NCBI RefSeq assembly: GCF_019578655.1 | Contig: NC_063259.1 | Coordinates: forward strand, 3,088,001-3,152,000 | DNA: 64,000 nucleotides | DNA from: Ricinus communis | Lineage: Eukaryota > Streptophyta > Magnoliopsida > Malpighiales > Euphorbiaceae | Reading direction: 5' to 3' | Translations under genes and position numbers: made by a program | The notes under the pieces: generated by a model | Told to the model about the DNA's origin: nothing | What the model saw: only the letters and a program-made list of their open reading frames with translations | The model's database searches: none | Part shown: positions 10,190 through 23,220 of the stretch, piece after piece | Layout of the letters: the number at the start of each line of letters is the position of its first letter | Position numbering within the stretch: position 1 is the first letter of the stretch

Positions 10190-10689
10190 NNNNNNNNNNN
10201 NNNNNNNNNNNNNNNNNNNNNNNNNNNNNNNNNNNNNNNNNNNNNNNNNNNNNNNNNNNNNNNNNNNNNNNNNNNNNNNNNNNNNNNNNNNNNNNNNNNN
10301 NNNNNNNNNNNNNNNNNNNNNNNNNNNNNNNNNNNNNNNNNNNNNNNNNNNNNNNNNNNNNNNNNNNNNNNNNNNNNNNNNNNNNNNNNNNNNNNNNNNN
10401 NNNNNNNNNNNNNNNNNNNNNNNNNNNNNNNNNNNNNNNNNNNNNNNNNNNNNNNNNNNNNNNNNNNNNNNNNNNNNNNNNNNNNNNNNNNNNNNNNNNN
10501 NNNNNNNNNNNNNNNNNNNNNNNNNNNNNNNNNNNNNNNNNNNNNNNNNNNNNNNNNNNNNNNNNNNNNNNNNNNNNNNNNNNNNNNNNNNNNNNNNNNN
10601 NNNNNNNNNNNNNNNNNNNNNNNNNNNNNNNNNNNNNNNNNNNNNNNNNNNNNNNNNNNNNNNNNNNNNNNNNNNNNNNNNNNNNNNNN
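10190..10689. other. Assembly gap of exactly 500 N
   Basis: The run of N is 500 long, a round number typical of a placeholder rather than a measured size. Retroelement sequence lies on the left and minus-orientation satellite on the right. The true distance, and even the adjacency of the flanks, is unknown. Reading frames across it are meaningless. Confidence 0.99.
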
Positions 10690-13600
10690 CCAAATATACC
10701 CTCTTATTGGTTGTTTTCTAATATTTTACAAATATACTACTATTATAGAATTGTTTTCTCATACTCATAAATATACCTTTTGTAAGGTTATTTTCTCATA
10801 CTCACAAATACACCTTTACTTAGATTTTTATAATATTTACAAATATACCCCCAACAGGATTTCTTTCATACTCACAAATATATACCTCATAGGGGTTGTT
10901 TTCCTCATATTCATAAAGATAACCTTTCCAAATTTATTCTCCCATATTCAAATATACCCCTTACGGGTCATGTTCTTATTCAAATATTTACCCCTATTAC
11001 GGGATTATTTTCTAGATTTACAAACATACCCCTATTACGAGTTGTTCTCTCAGACATTAAATATACCCCTTTACGGGTTATTTTCACAACTCAGACATAT
11101 ACCCCGCTTACGGTTGTTTTCTCATATTCATAATATACCCCTTTTTACGGGTTGTTTACACCACAAATATACCCATCTTATGATGTTATTTTCTCACATT
11201 CATATATACAACTTTAACTAGGTTCCTTCTCATGCTCACAACATACCCCCGACGGGTTTATTTTCTCATATTCATAAGTATACCCTTTTTACGGGTTTGT
11301 TTATAAACCCATAAATATACCCCTTTATAAGGTTTCTTTCTCATACCACAAATATACTCTTATGGTAGTTATTTCATATTTACAACATACTCCTTATTAC
11401 GGTTGTTTTCTTATATTACAAAATATACCCCTTTTATAAGATTTTTTTTATACTCACAAATATAACATATTACGATGTTTTTTTCTAATATTTACAAATA
11501 TTCCCCTCTTACGAGATTGTTTTCTTATATTATAAAATATACCTCTTTTATGGGGTTGTTTTCTCATACTCATAAATGTACCCCTCCTACGGGGTTGTTT
11601 TGTAATATTTACAAATATACTCCTCTTACGAGGTTCTTTAGCCATATTAAGAAATATACCCATTTTACGAGGTTATTTTCTCAAACTTACAAATATACCC
11701 CTGTTATGGGGTTGTGTTCTAATATTTACAAATATACCCCTCTTAGGGGGTTGTTTTCTCATATTCATACATATACACTTTCTACTGGATTTCTTATTCA
11801 TACTCACAAAAATACCCCTTATATGTGTTTCTTATCTCATATTTATAAATATACTCTATTTTCAGGGTTATTTTCTCATGCTCACAAACATACCCCTCTT
11901 ACGGGGTTGTTGTATAATATTTATAAATATACCCTTCTTATGGGGTTGCTTTGTATATTCATAAATACACTCTTCCTACGCGGTTGTTTTCTTATATTCA
12001 TAAAGATACCATTTTTATGTGTTTTTTGTCTCACTTTCACAAATATACCCCTCTTACGGGGTTGTTTTCTCATACTCATGGATATGTCATTTTTATGAGA
12101 TTATTTTCTCATATTCATAAATATACCCCTCTTACGGGTTGCTTTCTCTTACTCACAAACATGTCCCCTATAGAGGGTTGTTTTCTCATATTCAAAAAAA
12201 AAACCCTACTTATAGGTTTGTTGTGTCATATTAATAAATTTACCCCTCAAATGGAGTTGTTTTCTCACACTCACAAGTATACCTGTCAAACAGGGTTATT
12301 TTCTAATATTTACAAATAAACCCCTCTTACGCGGTTGTTTTCTAGTACTCAGAAATTTACTCCTGTTTCAAGATTATTTTTTAATATCTATGGGGTTGCT
12401 TTCTGATAATCACAAATATATTCCTCAAAGGGGTTGTTTTCTCGTATTCCTAAAGACACTCTTTTTACGGGGTTGTTGTCTCATACTCACAAATATATCC
12501 TTTACGAGGTTGATTTGTCATACTCATAAATATACCCCTACTTACGTGGTTATTTTTTAATATTTATAAATATAATCCTCTTACGAGTTTATTTTCTCAT
12601 ACTAGAGAATATACCACTTTTATGTGGTTGTCTTCTAATACAAAAAAATATACCTATATTTCGGATTATTTTCTACTATTTACAAATATGTACCCTTCTT
12701 TCAGTGTTGTTTTCTCATATTAAAAAATATAATCTTTTTACGGAATTATTTTCTCATTCTCAAATAATATACCCTTCTTGTGGGGTTATTTTCTCATATT
12801 CATAAATATACTCCTTTTATTGGGTTGCTTTCTCATACTCACAAATATACCCATCATTTGGTTTCTTTTCTCAAATTCATAGATATACTCTTTCTATAAT
12901 GTTGTTTTCTCATACTCACAAATATACTACTTTTTTATTGTTGTTTTCTCATACTCATAAATATATCCCTGTTGCAGGGTTGTTCTCTAATATTTACAAA
13001 TATACCCCTCTTACGGGGTTGTTTTGTCATATTAACTATATACCCCTTTTACAGGGTTGTTTCTTCTTACTCATAAATATATCCCTCTTACGGTGTTCTT
13101 TTGTAATATTTACAGATATACTCCTTTTACGAGTTTCTTTTCTCATATTAAAAAATATACCCCTTTTCCGAGGTTGTTTTCTGATACTTACAAATTACCC
13201 CTGTTACGAGGTTGTTTTCTAATATTTACAAATATACCCCTCATAAGAGGTTGTTTTCTTATATTAAAAATATACCCTTTTATGTTGTTGTTTTCAAATT
13301 AAAAATATACCCTATTACGGGTTGTTTTCAATATTTAAAATATACCCTTCTTACGGGGTTGCTTTCTCATATTAAAGAATCTACCACTTTATGGAATTAT
13401 TTTCTCATACTAAAACATACCCCTCTTACGAGGTTGTTTTCTCACATTCATAAATATACCCCTTTACTAAGTTACTTCTACAATCACAAATATACTCCTC
13501 TTACAGGGTTGTTTTTAATACTTACATATAACCGCTTTAAAAGTTGTATTCTCATATTAAAAAGTAAACCCCTTTTATGGATTTTCTCATACTTACAAGT

Positions 13601-16600
13601 TTACACCGACACGGGTTCTTTCTATTATTTATAAATATACTCATTTTACAAGGTTGTTTTCATATTAAAAAATATACCTGCTTTTACGGGGTTATTTTCA
13701 AACTTATAAATATACCCTCACATCGGATTGGTTTCTAATATTTACAAATACACCCTCCTTTACGAGGTTGTTTTCTCATATTAAAAAATATAACCTTTTT
13801 ACGGGGTTGTTTTCTCATATTCATAAATATACCCCTATTACGGGGTTGTTTTCTAATAATTAGAGATATATCCTTCTTACTATATTGTTTTCTCATATTA
13901 AAAAATATAATCGTCTTCACAAGGTTGTCTTCTTCTACTCACACATATACCCTTCTTACGTGGTTGTTTTCTCATATTAAAAAATATAACCATTTTACGA
14001 AATTGTTTTCTCATACTCAAGAAAATACCTCTCTTGCAGGGTTGTTTTCTCATATTCATAAATATACTCTTTTTACGATGTTGTTTTCTCATACTCATAA
14101 ATATACCTTTTTTAGGAGGTTGTTTTCTCATATCACAAACGTACCCCTCTTACAGGGTTGTGTTCTAATATTTATAAATATATTCCTTTACGGGTTGCTT
14201 TCATACCACAACAACTTCTCATGGGGTTATTTCTCGCTCTCATAAATATATCTTTATGAGGTTGTTTTCTCATACTCACAAATTTACCTTTCGGGATGTT
14301 TTCTTCCACCATATATACCCTTCTTACGGGATTGTTTTCTAATATTAAGAAATATATAACCCTTTTACGGGATTATTTTCTCATATTCATGAATATACTC
14401 TTTTTATGAGGTTATTTTCACATACTCATAAATATACCTTTTTTTATGAGGTTGTTTTCTCACTCACAAACCTACTCCTCTTATAAGGTTGTGTTCTAAT
14501 ATCTACAAATATACCCCCCTTTTGGGGTTGCTTTCTTATACTCACAAATATATCTCTCATAGGGGGTTGTTTTCTCATACTCATAAATATACCTTATTTA
14601 CGAGGTTGTTTTCTCATATTCACAAATATACCCCCCTTACGGGGTTGTTTTCTCATACTCATATAGATATCCCTCTTACGGGGTTGTTTTCCAATATTAC
14701 AAAATATACTCGTTTTACGGGGTTATTTTTCATACGCAAAAATATACTCGTCTTATGGGGTTATTTTTTCATACTCATAAATATACCTTTTGTATGAGGT
14801 TATTTTCTCATACTCATAAACATACCCCTCTTACAGGGTTGTATTCTAATATTTACAAATATACCTCCCTTATGGGGTTGCTTTCTCAAACTCACAAATA
14901 TATCTCTCATAGGGGTTGTTTTCTCATACTCATAAATACCTTTTTTACGAGGTTGTTTTCTCATACTCACAAATAATACCCCCTTACGGGGTTATTTTCT
15001 CATACTCACATATATACCCCTCTACGGGGTTGTTTTTTAATATTTAGAAATATATTTCTCTTACCATGTTATTTTCTCATATTAATAAATATATTCTATT
15101 TATGGGGTTATTTTCTTATGCCCACATATATACCCCGCTTACAGGATTTGTTTCACATATTCATTAATATACCCTTTTTATGGAATTATTCTCTGATGCT
15201 CACAAATATATCCCTCTTACGGGGTTATTTTCTCATATTCATAAATATACCCCTTTTGTTAGATTCCTTTCTCAATCTCACATTTATACCCCTTGTATGG
15301 ATTTGTTTTCTCATATTAAAAAATATAATGCTTTCACGGGATTGTTTTCTCCTACTAACCTTTCTTATGTGGTTGTTTTCTCATATTAAAAAATATATCT
15401 CGTTTATGAAATTACTTTCTCATACTAAAAAATATACCTTTCTTACGGGGTTGTTTTCTCATATTCATAAATATACTTTTTTTACGGGGTTGTTTTCTCA
15501 TGCTCATAAATATACCTTTTTTATGAGGTTGTTCTCTCACACTCATAAATATACCCTTTTTACGAGGTTATTTTCTAGTATTTACAAAAATACACTTTTA
15601 CGACATTGTTTTCACATATTAGAAACTATACCCCTTTAACGGTATTGTTTTCTCATACATACAAATATACCCTAGTTACGAGGTTGTTTTCTAATATTTA
15701 CTATTATACTCTTTTACGAGGTTGTTCTCTAATATTTATAAACATACCCCTCTTACTGGGTTGTTTTCTCATACTAGAAAACATACCCTTTTTTATCGGG
15801 TTGCTTTCTTATACTTACAAATGTACCCCTTTTACGGGGGTTCTTTTCTAATCCAAATATACTCCTTTTACAACGTTGTTTTCTTATATTAAAAAAATAT
15901 CCTTTTTATGGGATTATTTTCTCATACTTATACATATACCCTTGTTACGGGGTTATTTTTTAATATTTACAAATATACCCCTCTTACGAGGTTGTTTTCT
16001 CATATTAAAAATTATAACTTTTTTACGAGACTGTTCTATTATATTCACAAATATACCCTAGTTACAGGGTTGTTTTCTAACATTTAGAAATATATCGTTC
16101 TTACTTGGTTGTTTTCTCACATTAAAAAATATAACCTGACTTACTTACCACCCTCTGAGGTTCTCCACACCCACAAATATAACCTTACCTGGTTGTTTCT
16201 CAATATTTACAAAAATACCACTCTTTAATGAGGTTTTCTCATACACATACAAACACAATCCCCTTTACTCATGACATTCTTCACAAACATAATCCCACTT
16301 AGTGGGTTATTCTCTTAATATTTACAATTATACCACTCTTATGGGGTTGTTTTCTCATATTAAAAGATATGCCCCTTTTTCATACTCATAAATATACTCC
16401 TCTTATGGGGTTGTTTTGTCTTACTCATAAATATACAATTTTTATGAGGTTGTTTTCTCATGCTCATAAATATACCCCTCCTACGGGGTTGTGTTTTAAT
16501 ATTTATAAATATAGCCCCTTACGAGGTTGTTTTCTCACACTCACAAATATATCCCTCATAGCGGGTTGTTTTCTCATACTCATAAATATACTTTTTTTAC

Positions 16601-18837
16601 CAGGTTGTTTTCTCATACTTGCAGATGTACCTCCCTTAGGGGTTGTTTTCTTATACTCACATGCATACCCCTCTTATAGGGTTAATTTTTATATTTACAA
16701 ATATACCCTTCTTACCAAGTTGTTTACTCATATTAATAAATATACCCCTTTTTAGGCTTGTTTTCTCATACCCACATATATACCCCTCTTACGGGGTTAT
16801 TTTTACATATTCATTAATATACCCTTTTTACGGGGTTATTTTCTCATGGTCATAAAAATACCCCCTCTTACGGGGTTGTTTTCTCATATTCATAAATACA
16901 CCCCTTTTGCTGGGTTCCTTTCTCACACTCATAAATATACCGCTCATACAGGTTTGTTTTCTCATATTAATAAATATACTCTTTTTACAGGGTTATTTTC
17001 TCATACTCATAAATATACCCCTGTTACGGGGTTGTTTTCTCATACTCAAATATACCCCTCTTGTGGGGGGTTCTTTTCTAATATTGACAAATATACTCCT
17101 TTTTACGACGTTGTTTCTTATATTAAAAAATACTCCTTTTATGGGGTTGTTTTCTCATATTTACAAATATACCTCTGTTACGAGGTTGTTTTTTAATATT
17201 TACAAATATGCCCCTTTAACGAGGTTGTTTCCTCATATTAAAAAATATAATCCTTTTACGTGGTTGTTTTCTCATACTCACAAATATACGCTACTTACGG
17301 GATTGTTTTCTCATATTAAGAAATATATCCCTTTTACAGAATTATTTTTTCATACTTAAAAATATACCCCTCTTACGGGGTTGTTTTCTCATATTCATAA
17401 ATATACCTCTACTATTATGTTGCTTTCTCACACTCATAAATATACCCCTCGCACGGGTTTGTTTTCTCATATTTATAAATATACTCTTTTTAGAAGATTG
17501 TTTTCTCATACTCATAAATATATCTTTTTTACGAGATTCTTTTCTCATAGTCATAAATATATGTTTCTTACGGGGTTGTTTTCCAGTTTTTACAAATATA
17601 CCCATTTTACAAGGTTATTTTCGGATATTAAAAAATATATCTATTTTACAGGGTTGTTTTCTAACATTTATAAATGTACCCCTCCTAAGGGGTTGTTTTC
17701 TCATATTAAAAAATATATGCCTCTTACTGGCTTACTTTCTCATACTCACAAATATACCTCTCCTATGGGTTTGTTTTCTAATCTTCATAAATATACTCTT
17801 TTTACGGGGCTGTTTTCTTATACACACAAATATACCCTTGTTATTGGGTTATTTTCTAATATTTACAAATATACTCGTCTTACAAGATTGCCTTCTCATA
17901 CTCACAAATATACCCCTCCTACATGGTTGTTTTCTCATATTCATAAAGATATCATTTTTACATATTTATTTTCTTATACTCATAAATATATTCCTCTCGG
18001 GTTCTTTTCTTACACTACAGATATACCCTTTTTTCGTTTTCATACTCACCAACATACCCCTTCGTGGTTGTGTTCTAATATTTTCAAATATACCCCTCTT
18101 ACGAGGTTGTTTTCTCATATTAAAAAATATACCCCTTTTACGGGATTGTTTTCTCATACTCAGAAATATACCCCTGTCTCGGGGTTATTTTCTAATATTT
18201 ATAAATATACCCCTTTTACGGGGTTTTTTTCTCATATTAGAAGATATACCCCTTTTACCAAAATATTTTCTCATACTCAAAAATATACTCCTCTTATAGG
18301 ATTGCTTTCTTATATTCATAAATATATCCCTTTTACTTGGTTGCTTTTTCATACTTACAAATGTACCCCTCGTACGAGTTTGTTTTCTCATATTCATAAA
18401 TATACTATTTTTACGGGGTTGGTTTCTCATACTCACAAATATATCCCTCTTACAAGGTTGTTCTCTAATATTTACAAATATACCCCTCTTGTGGGGTTAC
18501 TTTCTAATACTCACAAATATAGTCCTCCTACGTTGTTCTTTTCTCATATTCATAAAGAAACCCTTTTACCGGTTTATTTTATCACTTACAATTACACCCT
18601 CCCGTAGGTTGTTTTCTAACACCATAAAGATATCTAAAGATTCCCTTTTATAGGGTTATTTTCTCATATTTAAGGACCCCATCTTTTATAAGGTTGTTTT
18701 CTTATACTAAAAAATATGGCCCTATTATGGGGTTGTTTTCTTATATTAGAAAATATACCTCTTTTACGGAATTATTTTTTCATACTCAAAATTATACCCA
18801 TCTTACAGGGTTGGATTCTCATATTCATAAATATACC
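10690..18837 (-). repeat. 39-bp satellite array, block 2 (minus orientation)
   Basis: This is the reverse complement of the block 1 monomer; a clean copy is 17367-17405. The first 800 bp next to the gap (10690-11450) is irregular, with many one- and two-base losses. The array is then regular to about 16100, has a degenerate patch at about 16120-16300, and is regular again to 18837. From 17381 to 18607 about 31 monomers keep a net multiple of three, giving a 408-codon frame of FSHTHKYTPLTGL-like units. No start context, intron signal or composition change supports coding. Confidence 0.96.
14490..15030 (-). repeat. Nine-monomer higher-order repeat (about 350 bp offset)
   Basis: The run of variants at 14490-14680 recurs at 14840-15030 with an offset of 350 bp, close to 9 x 39. 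Diagnostic members are a TTGTATTCTAATAT or TTGTGTTCTAATAT monomer, a GGGGTTGCTTTCT monomer and an ATATATCTCTCATAGGGG monomer in fixed order. The same order, reverse-complemented, is seen in the plus block at about 30900-31010 and 31250-31345, offset about 347 bp. Confidence 0.65.
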
Positions 18838-19800
18838 TGTCAGCATCCCTTTTCTGGATACAAATATCGAGCGCAAAACAAAAATTCCTATATGATGAGA
18901 GTTATTGCTTTCTCGGGTCTTGGGAGGCGAAGGAAAGGTGAATCCGGGGCTGGGTTCGAGGTTAATCTGGCTAGAATTAGCATCCAATTGTTATAAAAAA
19001 ATTAAGTTTTAGGGTCAAAATGACAATTTATACAAAATAAGGGACTAAATCGGAAAAAACCATAATTTTCTCTAAAGCCAATCGGCTCTTAACTCCCTGA
19101 CTTCATTTTTTTTGAACGATTTTACGTCCAATTACAATTTCTAGAATGTTTCCTTTGGGACTGTTTTATCAATAATTACTTTAATTTTAATTAAATAATT
19201 AGATGTTTATCGACAAATTTCTTTGATTTATCTCTTTCTCAGTGGTTTCTCCAAACCCTACTTCTGGGCATAAATAGTGTTCAAGAGGTAAAACATTTAG
19301 AGTTCCAAAAAGGAGGCAAGAATTTAGATTCGATCAAGAGTAATATTAAGAGTAAAGAAACACTGAGAAAGAAAGAAAAGATGGAAAATCAAAAGAAAAC
19401 AAAAAGAATTGCATTATCAATCGTAATAGTCATTAGAAGTTCCAAGCCATTGAAGAAAAAGTTACTTTAGGTACAAGCCACTGAACAAATATCATTTTTG
19501 GAGACTTTTCCTAATCAATAGAAGATTTCCCTAAGCTAGATCTAGCTTTGGATTCCTATTAAGCTTTTGATTTAATTGCTTTCTCATCATTCGAGACATG
19601 CAGATCCAATATACATGGTGACAACTTGAGAGTTTCTACAATCATACATCTGCATCAATCATAAACATTTTTTGTCCTTTTTATTTGCTTTAAAATTATA
19701 TCCTTCTATAAACATGATTAGGGTTTTTATCTTTAATCAGTAAGATTAGATTAGGGTTTTAAAATATGCATGTTAATTGGATTTTGAATCTAATAATACG
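18838..19800. mobile_element. Unclassified 0.96-kb insert in the satellite, probably an LTR fragment or solo LTR
   Basis: The satellite stops after AATATACC at 18837 and resumes near 19800. The insert starts TGTCAGCATCCC and contains AGTTTTAGGGTCAAAATG and AAGGGACTAAATCGG, phrases typical of plant Ty3/gypsy LTRs. It also has a TATA-like GCATAAATAG near 19269. No long ORF is confined to it; the frame at 18694-18996 only crosses the junction. I could not find a clear terminal CA or a 5-bp target duplication, so the right edge and the solo-LTR reading are uncertain. Confidence 0.5.
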
Positions 19801-22800
19801 AACTAGGTTTTTTTCTTATTTGAAAATATACCCCTCTTACGAGGTTGCTTTCTCATACTCACAAATATAATCCTAATACGGGATTATTTTTTCTCATATT
19901 CATAAAAATACCCCTTTTATGGGAGTTTTTTTTTCTCCTATCCACAAATATACCCCTCTTACAGGATTAATTTTTTCATACCCATAAATATACCATTTTT
20001 ACGAGGTTGTTTTCTCATACTCACAAATATACCCTTTTTTAGGAGTTCTTTTTTAATATTTATAAATATACTCATCTTGCCATTTTTATGGGATTATTTT
20101 GATTTCTCACTCAAAAATATACACTCTTACGGGGTTATTTTCTCACTCACAAATATACACCCTCTTACGGGGTTATTTTCTAGTACTTATAAATATGCCC
20201 CTCTCACGGTGTTGTTTTCTCATATTAAAAAATATACCCCTTTTACGGAATTGTTTTCTCATACTAAAAAATATATCCCTCTTAAAGGATTGTTTTCTAA
20301 TATTCATAAATGTACCCCTTTTACTGGGTTGCTTTCTCACACTTATAAATATACCCTTCGTACAGATTTATTTTCTCATATTCATAAATATACTTTTTTT
20401 ATGGGTTGTCTTCTCATACTCACAAATATACCCTTCTTACGGGGTTGTTTTCTAATATTTACAAATATACCCCTCTTACAGGGTTTCTTTCTCACATTAA
20501 GAAACATACCACTTGTAGGGGTTATTTTGTCATATTAAAAAATGTACCACTCTTACGTAATTATTTTCTCATACTTACAAATATACCCTTGATATGGGGT
20601 TGTCTTCTTAAATCCATAAAGGTACCCATTTTACGGGGTTGTTTTCTCATACTCACAAATATACTACTCTTACAGGGTTGTTTTCTCATACTCATAAATA
20701 TACCTTTTTTACAAGGTTGTTTTCTCATACTCATAAATATATTCCCTCTTGTGAGGTTGTTTTCTAATATTTATAAATATACCCCCTCATACGAGGTTGT
20801 TTTCTCATATTAAAAAATATACTCTTTTTACGGAGTTGTTTTCTCATACTCACAAATTACCCTTGTTATGGGATTATTTTCTAATATTTACAAATATACC
20901 CCTCTTACGGGGTAGTTTTCTCATATTAAAAAATATACCCCTTTCACAAGTTTGTTTTCTCATACTCATAAATATACCCAATTACAGGGTTGTTTTGTAA
21001 TATTTACAAATATACTCCTCTTACGGGGTTGTTTCTAATATTTACAAATATACACCTCTTGCAGAACTATTTTCTCATACTAAAAAATATGCCCCTTATG
21101 GAGGGTTGTTTTCTCATATTCATAAAGATACTCTTTTTTACGAGGTTGTTTTCTTATACTTATAAATGTCTTGCAGGTTTATTTTCTAATATTTTTAAAT
21201 ATGCCCCTCTTACGAGGTTGTTTCTCATATTAAAAAACAAACCGCTTTTATAGGGTTGTTTTCTTAAACTCATAAATATACCCGTGTTACGGGGTTATTT
21301 TCTAATATTTACAAATATACCTCTCTTCCAGGGTTGTTTTCTCATATTAAAAAAAATACTCCTTTTATAGAATTTTTTTCTCATAATGAAAAATATACCA
21401 CTCTTGCGGGGTTGTTGTCTTATATTCATAAATGTACCTCTTCTATTGGGTTGCTATCTCATATTCACAAATATATCACTCGTACCGGTTTGTTTCTTCA
21501 TTTTTATAAATGTACTCTTTTATGGGGTTATTTTCTCATACTCACAAATATACCATTCCTACAGGGTTGTTTTCTAATATTTATAAATATACCCCTCTTA
21601 CGGGGTTGCTTTCTCATAATCACAAATCTAGCCCTCATACAGCATTGATTTCTCATATTCGTAAAGATAACCTTTCAACATGGTTATTTTCTCATATTGA
21701 TAAATATATCTTTTTTGACGAGTTTGTTTTCTCTTACTCACTAATATACCTCCTCTTACGGGGTTGTTTTCTAATATTTATAAATATACCCCTCTTACGA
21801 GGTTCGTTTCTCATATTAAAAAATATACCCCATTTACGGGGTTGTTTTCTCGTACTCACAAATATTCCTCTGTAAGGAATTATTTTCTCAAATTCATAAA
21901 AATACCCCTCTTACTCAGTTGTTTTTCATATTCACAAATATACCCCTATTACGAGGTTGTTTTTTTATACTCAAGAATATATATTTTTTATGAGGTTGTT
22001 TTCTCATATTTACAAATATACCCCTATTACGACGCTATTTTCTCATATTAAAAATATACCCTTTTTATGAGGTTGTTTTCTCATACTCACAAATATACCT
22101 TTTTTACAAGGTTGTTTTCTCATATTAAAAAATATACCACTTGTGTAGGATTGTTTTCTCATACTCACAAATATACCCTGGTTACAGGATTGTTTTCTAA
22201 TATTTACAAATATCCCCTCTTCCGGGGTTGTCTTGTCATATTAAAAAATACACCTCTTTTACGAAATTGATTTCTCACACTCAAACATATATCCTCTCTT
22301 ACGGGGTTTTTTTCTCATATTTATAAATACTCCCCTTTTACTATGTTGCCTTCTCATATGCACAAATATAACTGGCGTACAGGTTTGTTTTCTCATATTC
22401 ATAAATATACTCTTTTTACGGGGTTGTTTTGTTATTCTCACAAATATAACCCCCTTGTGGGGTTATTTTCTCATAATCATAAATATACCTTTTTTACGAG
22501 GTTGATTTCTCATATACACAAACATACCCCTCTTACGAGGTTGCTTCCTAATATCTATAAATATACCCCTCTTATGCAGTTCATTCTCATGATCACAAAT
22601 ATACCCCTCATACGGGGTTATTTTCTCAAATTCATAAAGATACCCTTTTTACAGGGTTGTTTTCTCATGCTCATAAATATACCCCTTTTATGTGGTTGTT
22701 TTCACATACTCATAAATATAACCCTGTTACGTGGTTGTTTCTAATATTCACAAATATACCCCTCTTACGGGGTTATTTTCTCATATTAAAAAATAAACTC

Positions 22801-23220
22801 CTTTTACAGAATTATTTTCTCATACTAAAAAAATCCCTCGTACGGGATTGTTTTCTCATATTAAAAAATATATCCCTTTTATGGGGTTGTTTTCTAATAT
22901 TTATAAATATAACCCTCTTACGTTGTTATTTTCTCTTATTAAAAAATATACTCCTTTTATAGAACTGTTTTCTCGTACTAAAAAATATACTTCTCTTATG
23001 GAGTTGTTTTCTCATATTCATAAATATATCTCGTTTACTAGGTTGCTTTTTCATACTTAAAAATATACCCCTCGTACGGGTTTGTTTTCTCATATTTATA
23101 AATATACTCTTTTTATGGGGTTGTTTTCTTATACTCACTAATATACCCCCTCTTACGCGGTTGTTTTCTAATATTTGTAAATATACCCCTATACGGGGTT
23201 GTTTTCACATATTCACAAAT
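19801..23220 (-). repeat. 39-bp satellite array, block 3 (minus orientation)
   Basis: Same orientation and variant types as block 2, so both were probably one array before the 0.96-kb insert. Variants with TCATATTAAAAAATATACC, TCTAATATTTACAAATATACC and TCATACTCACAAATATACC follow one another repeatedly, a loose three-variant cycle. Monomers are mostly full length. The array ends at 23220 within a monomer (CACATATTCACAAAT) against the gag fragment. Confidence 0.95.

Noticed and set aside
10178..10721. Open frames across 10178-10721
   Set aside because: They consist almost wholly of N and are artefacts of the gap.
17381..18607. A 408-residue histidine- and threonine-rich repeat protein gene
   Set aside because: The frame is pure satellite with period 13 codons. 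Overlapping frames on both strands are also open, and there is no non-repeat coding part or gene signal.
18694..18996. A 100-codon frame across the satellite and insert junction
   Set aside because: The N-terminal half is satellite and the rest is LTR-like DNA, with no recognisable domain.
19725..19770. Telomere-like TTAGGGTTT words
   Set aside because: Only two scattered occurrences of TTAGGGTTT, not a tandem array. This word is common by chance in AT-rich plant DNA.
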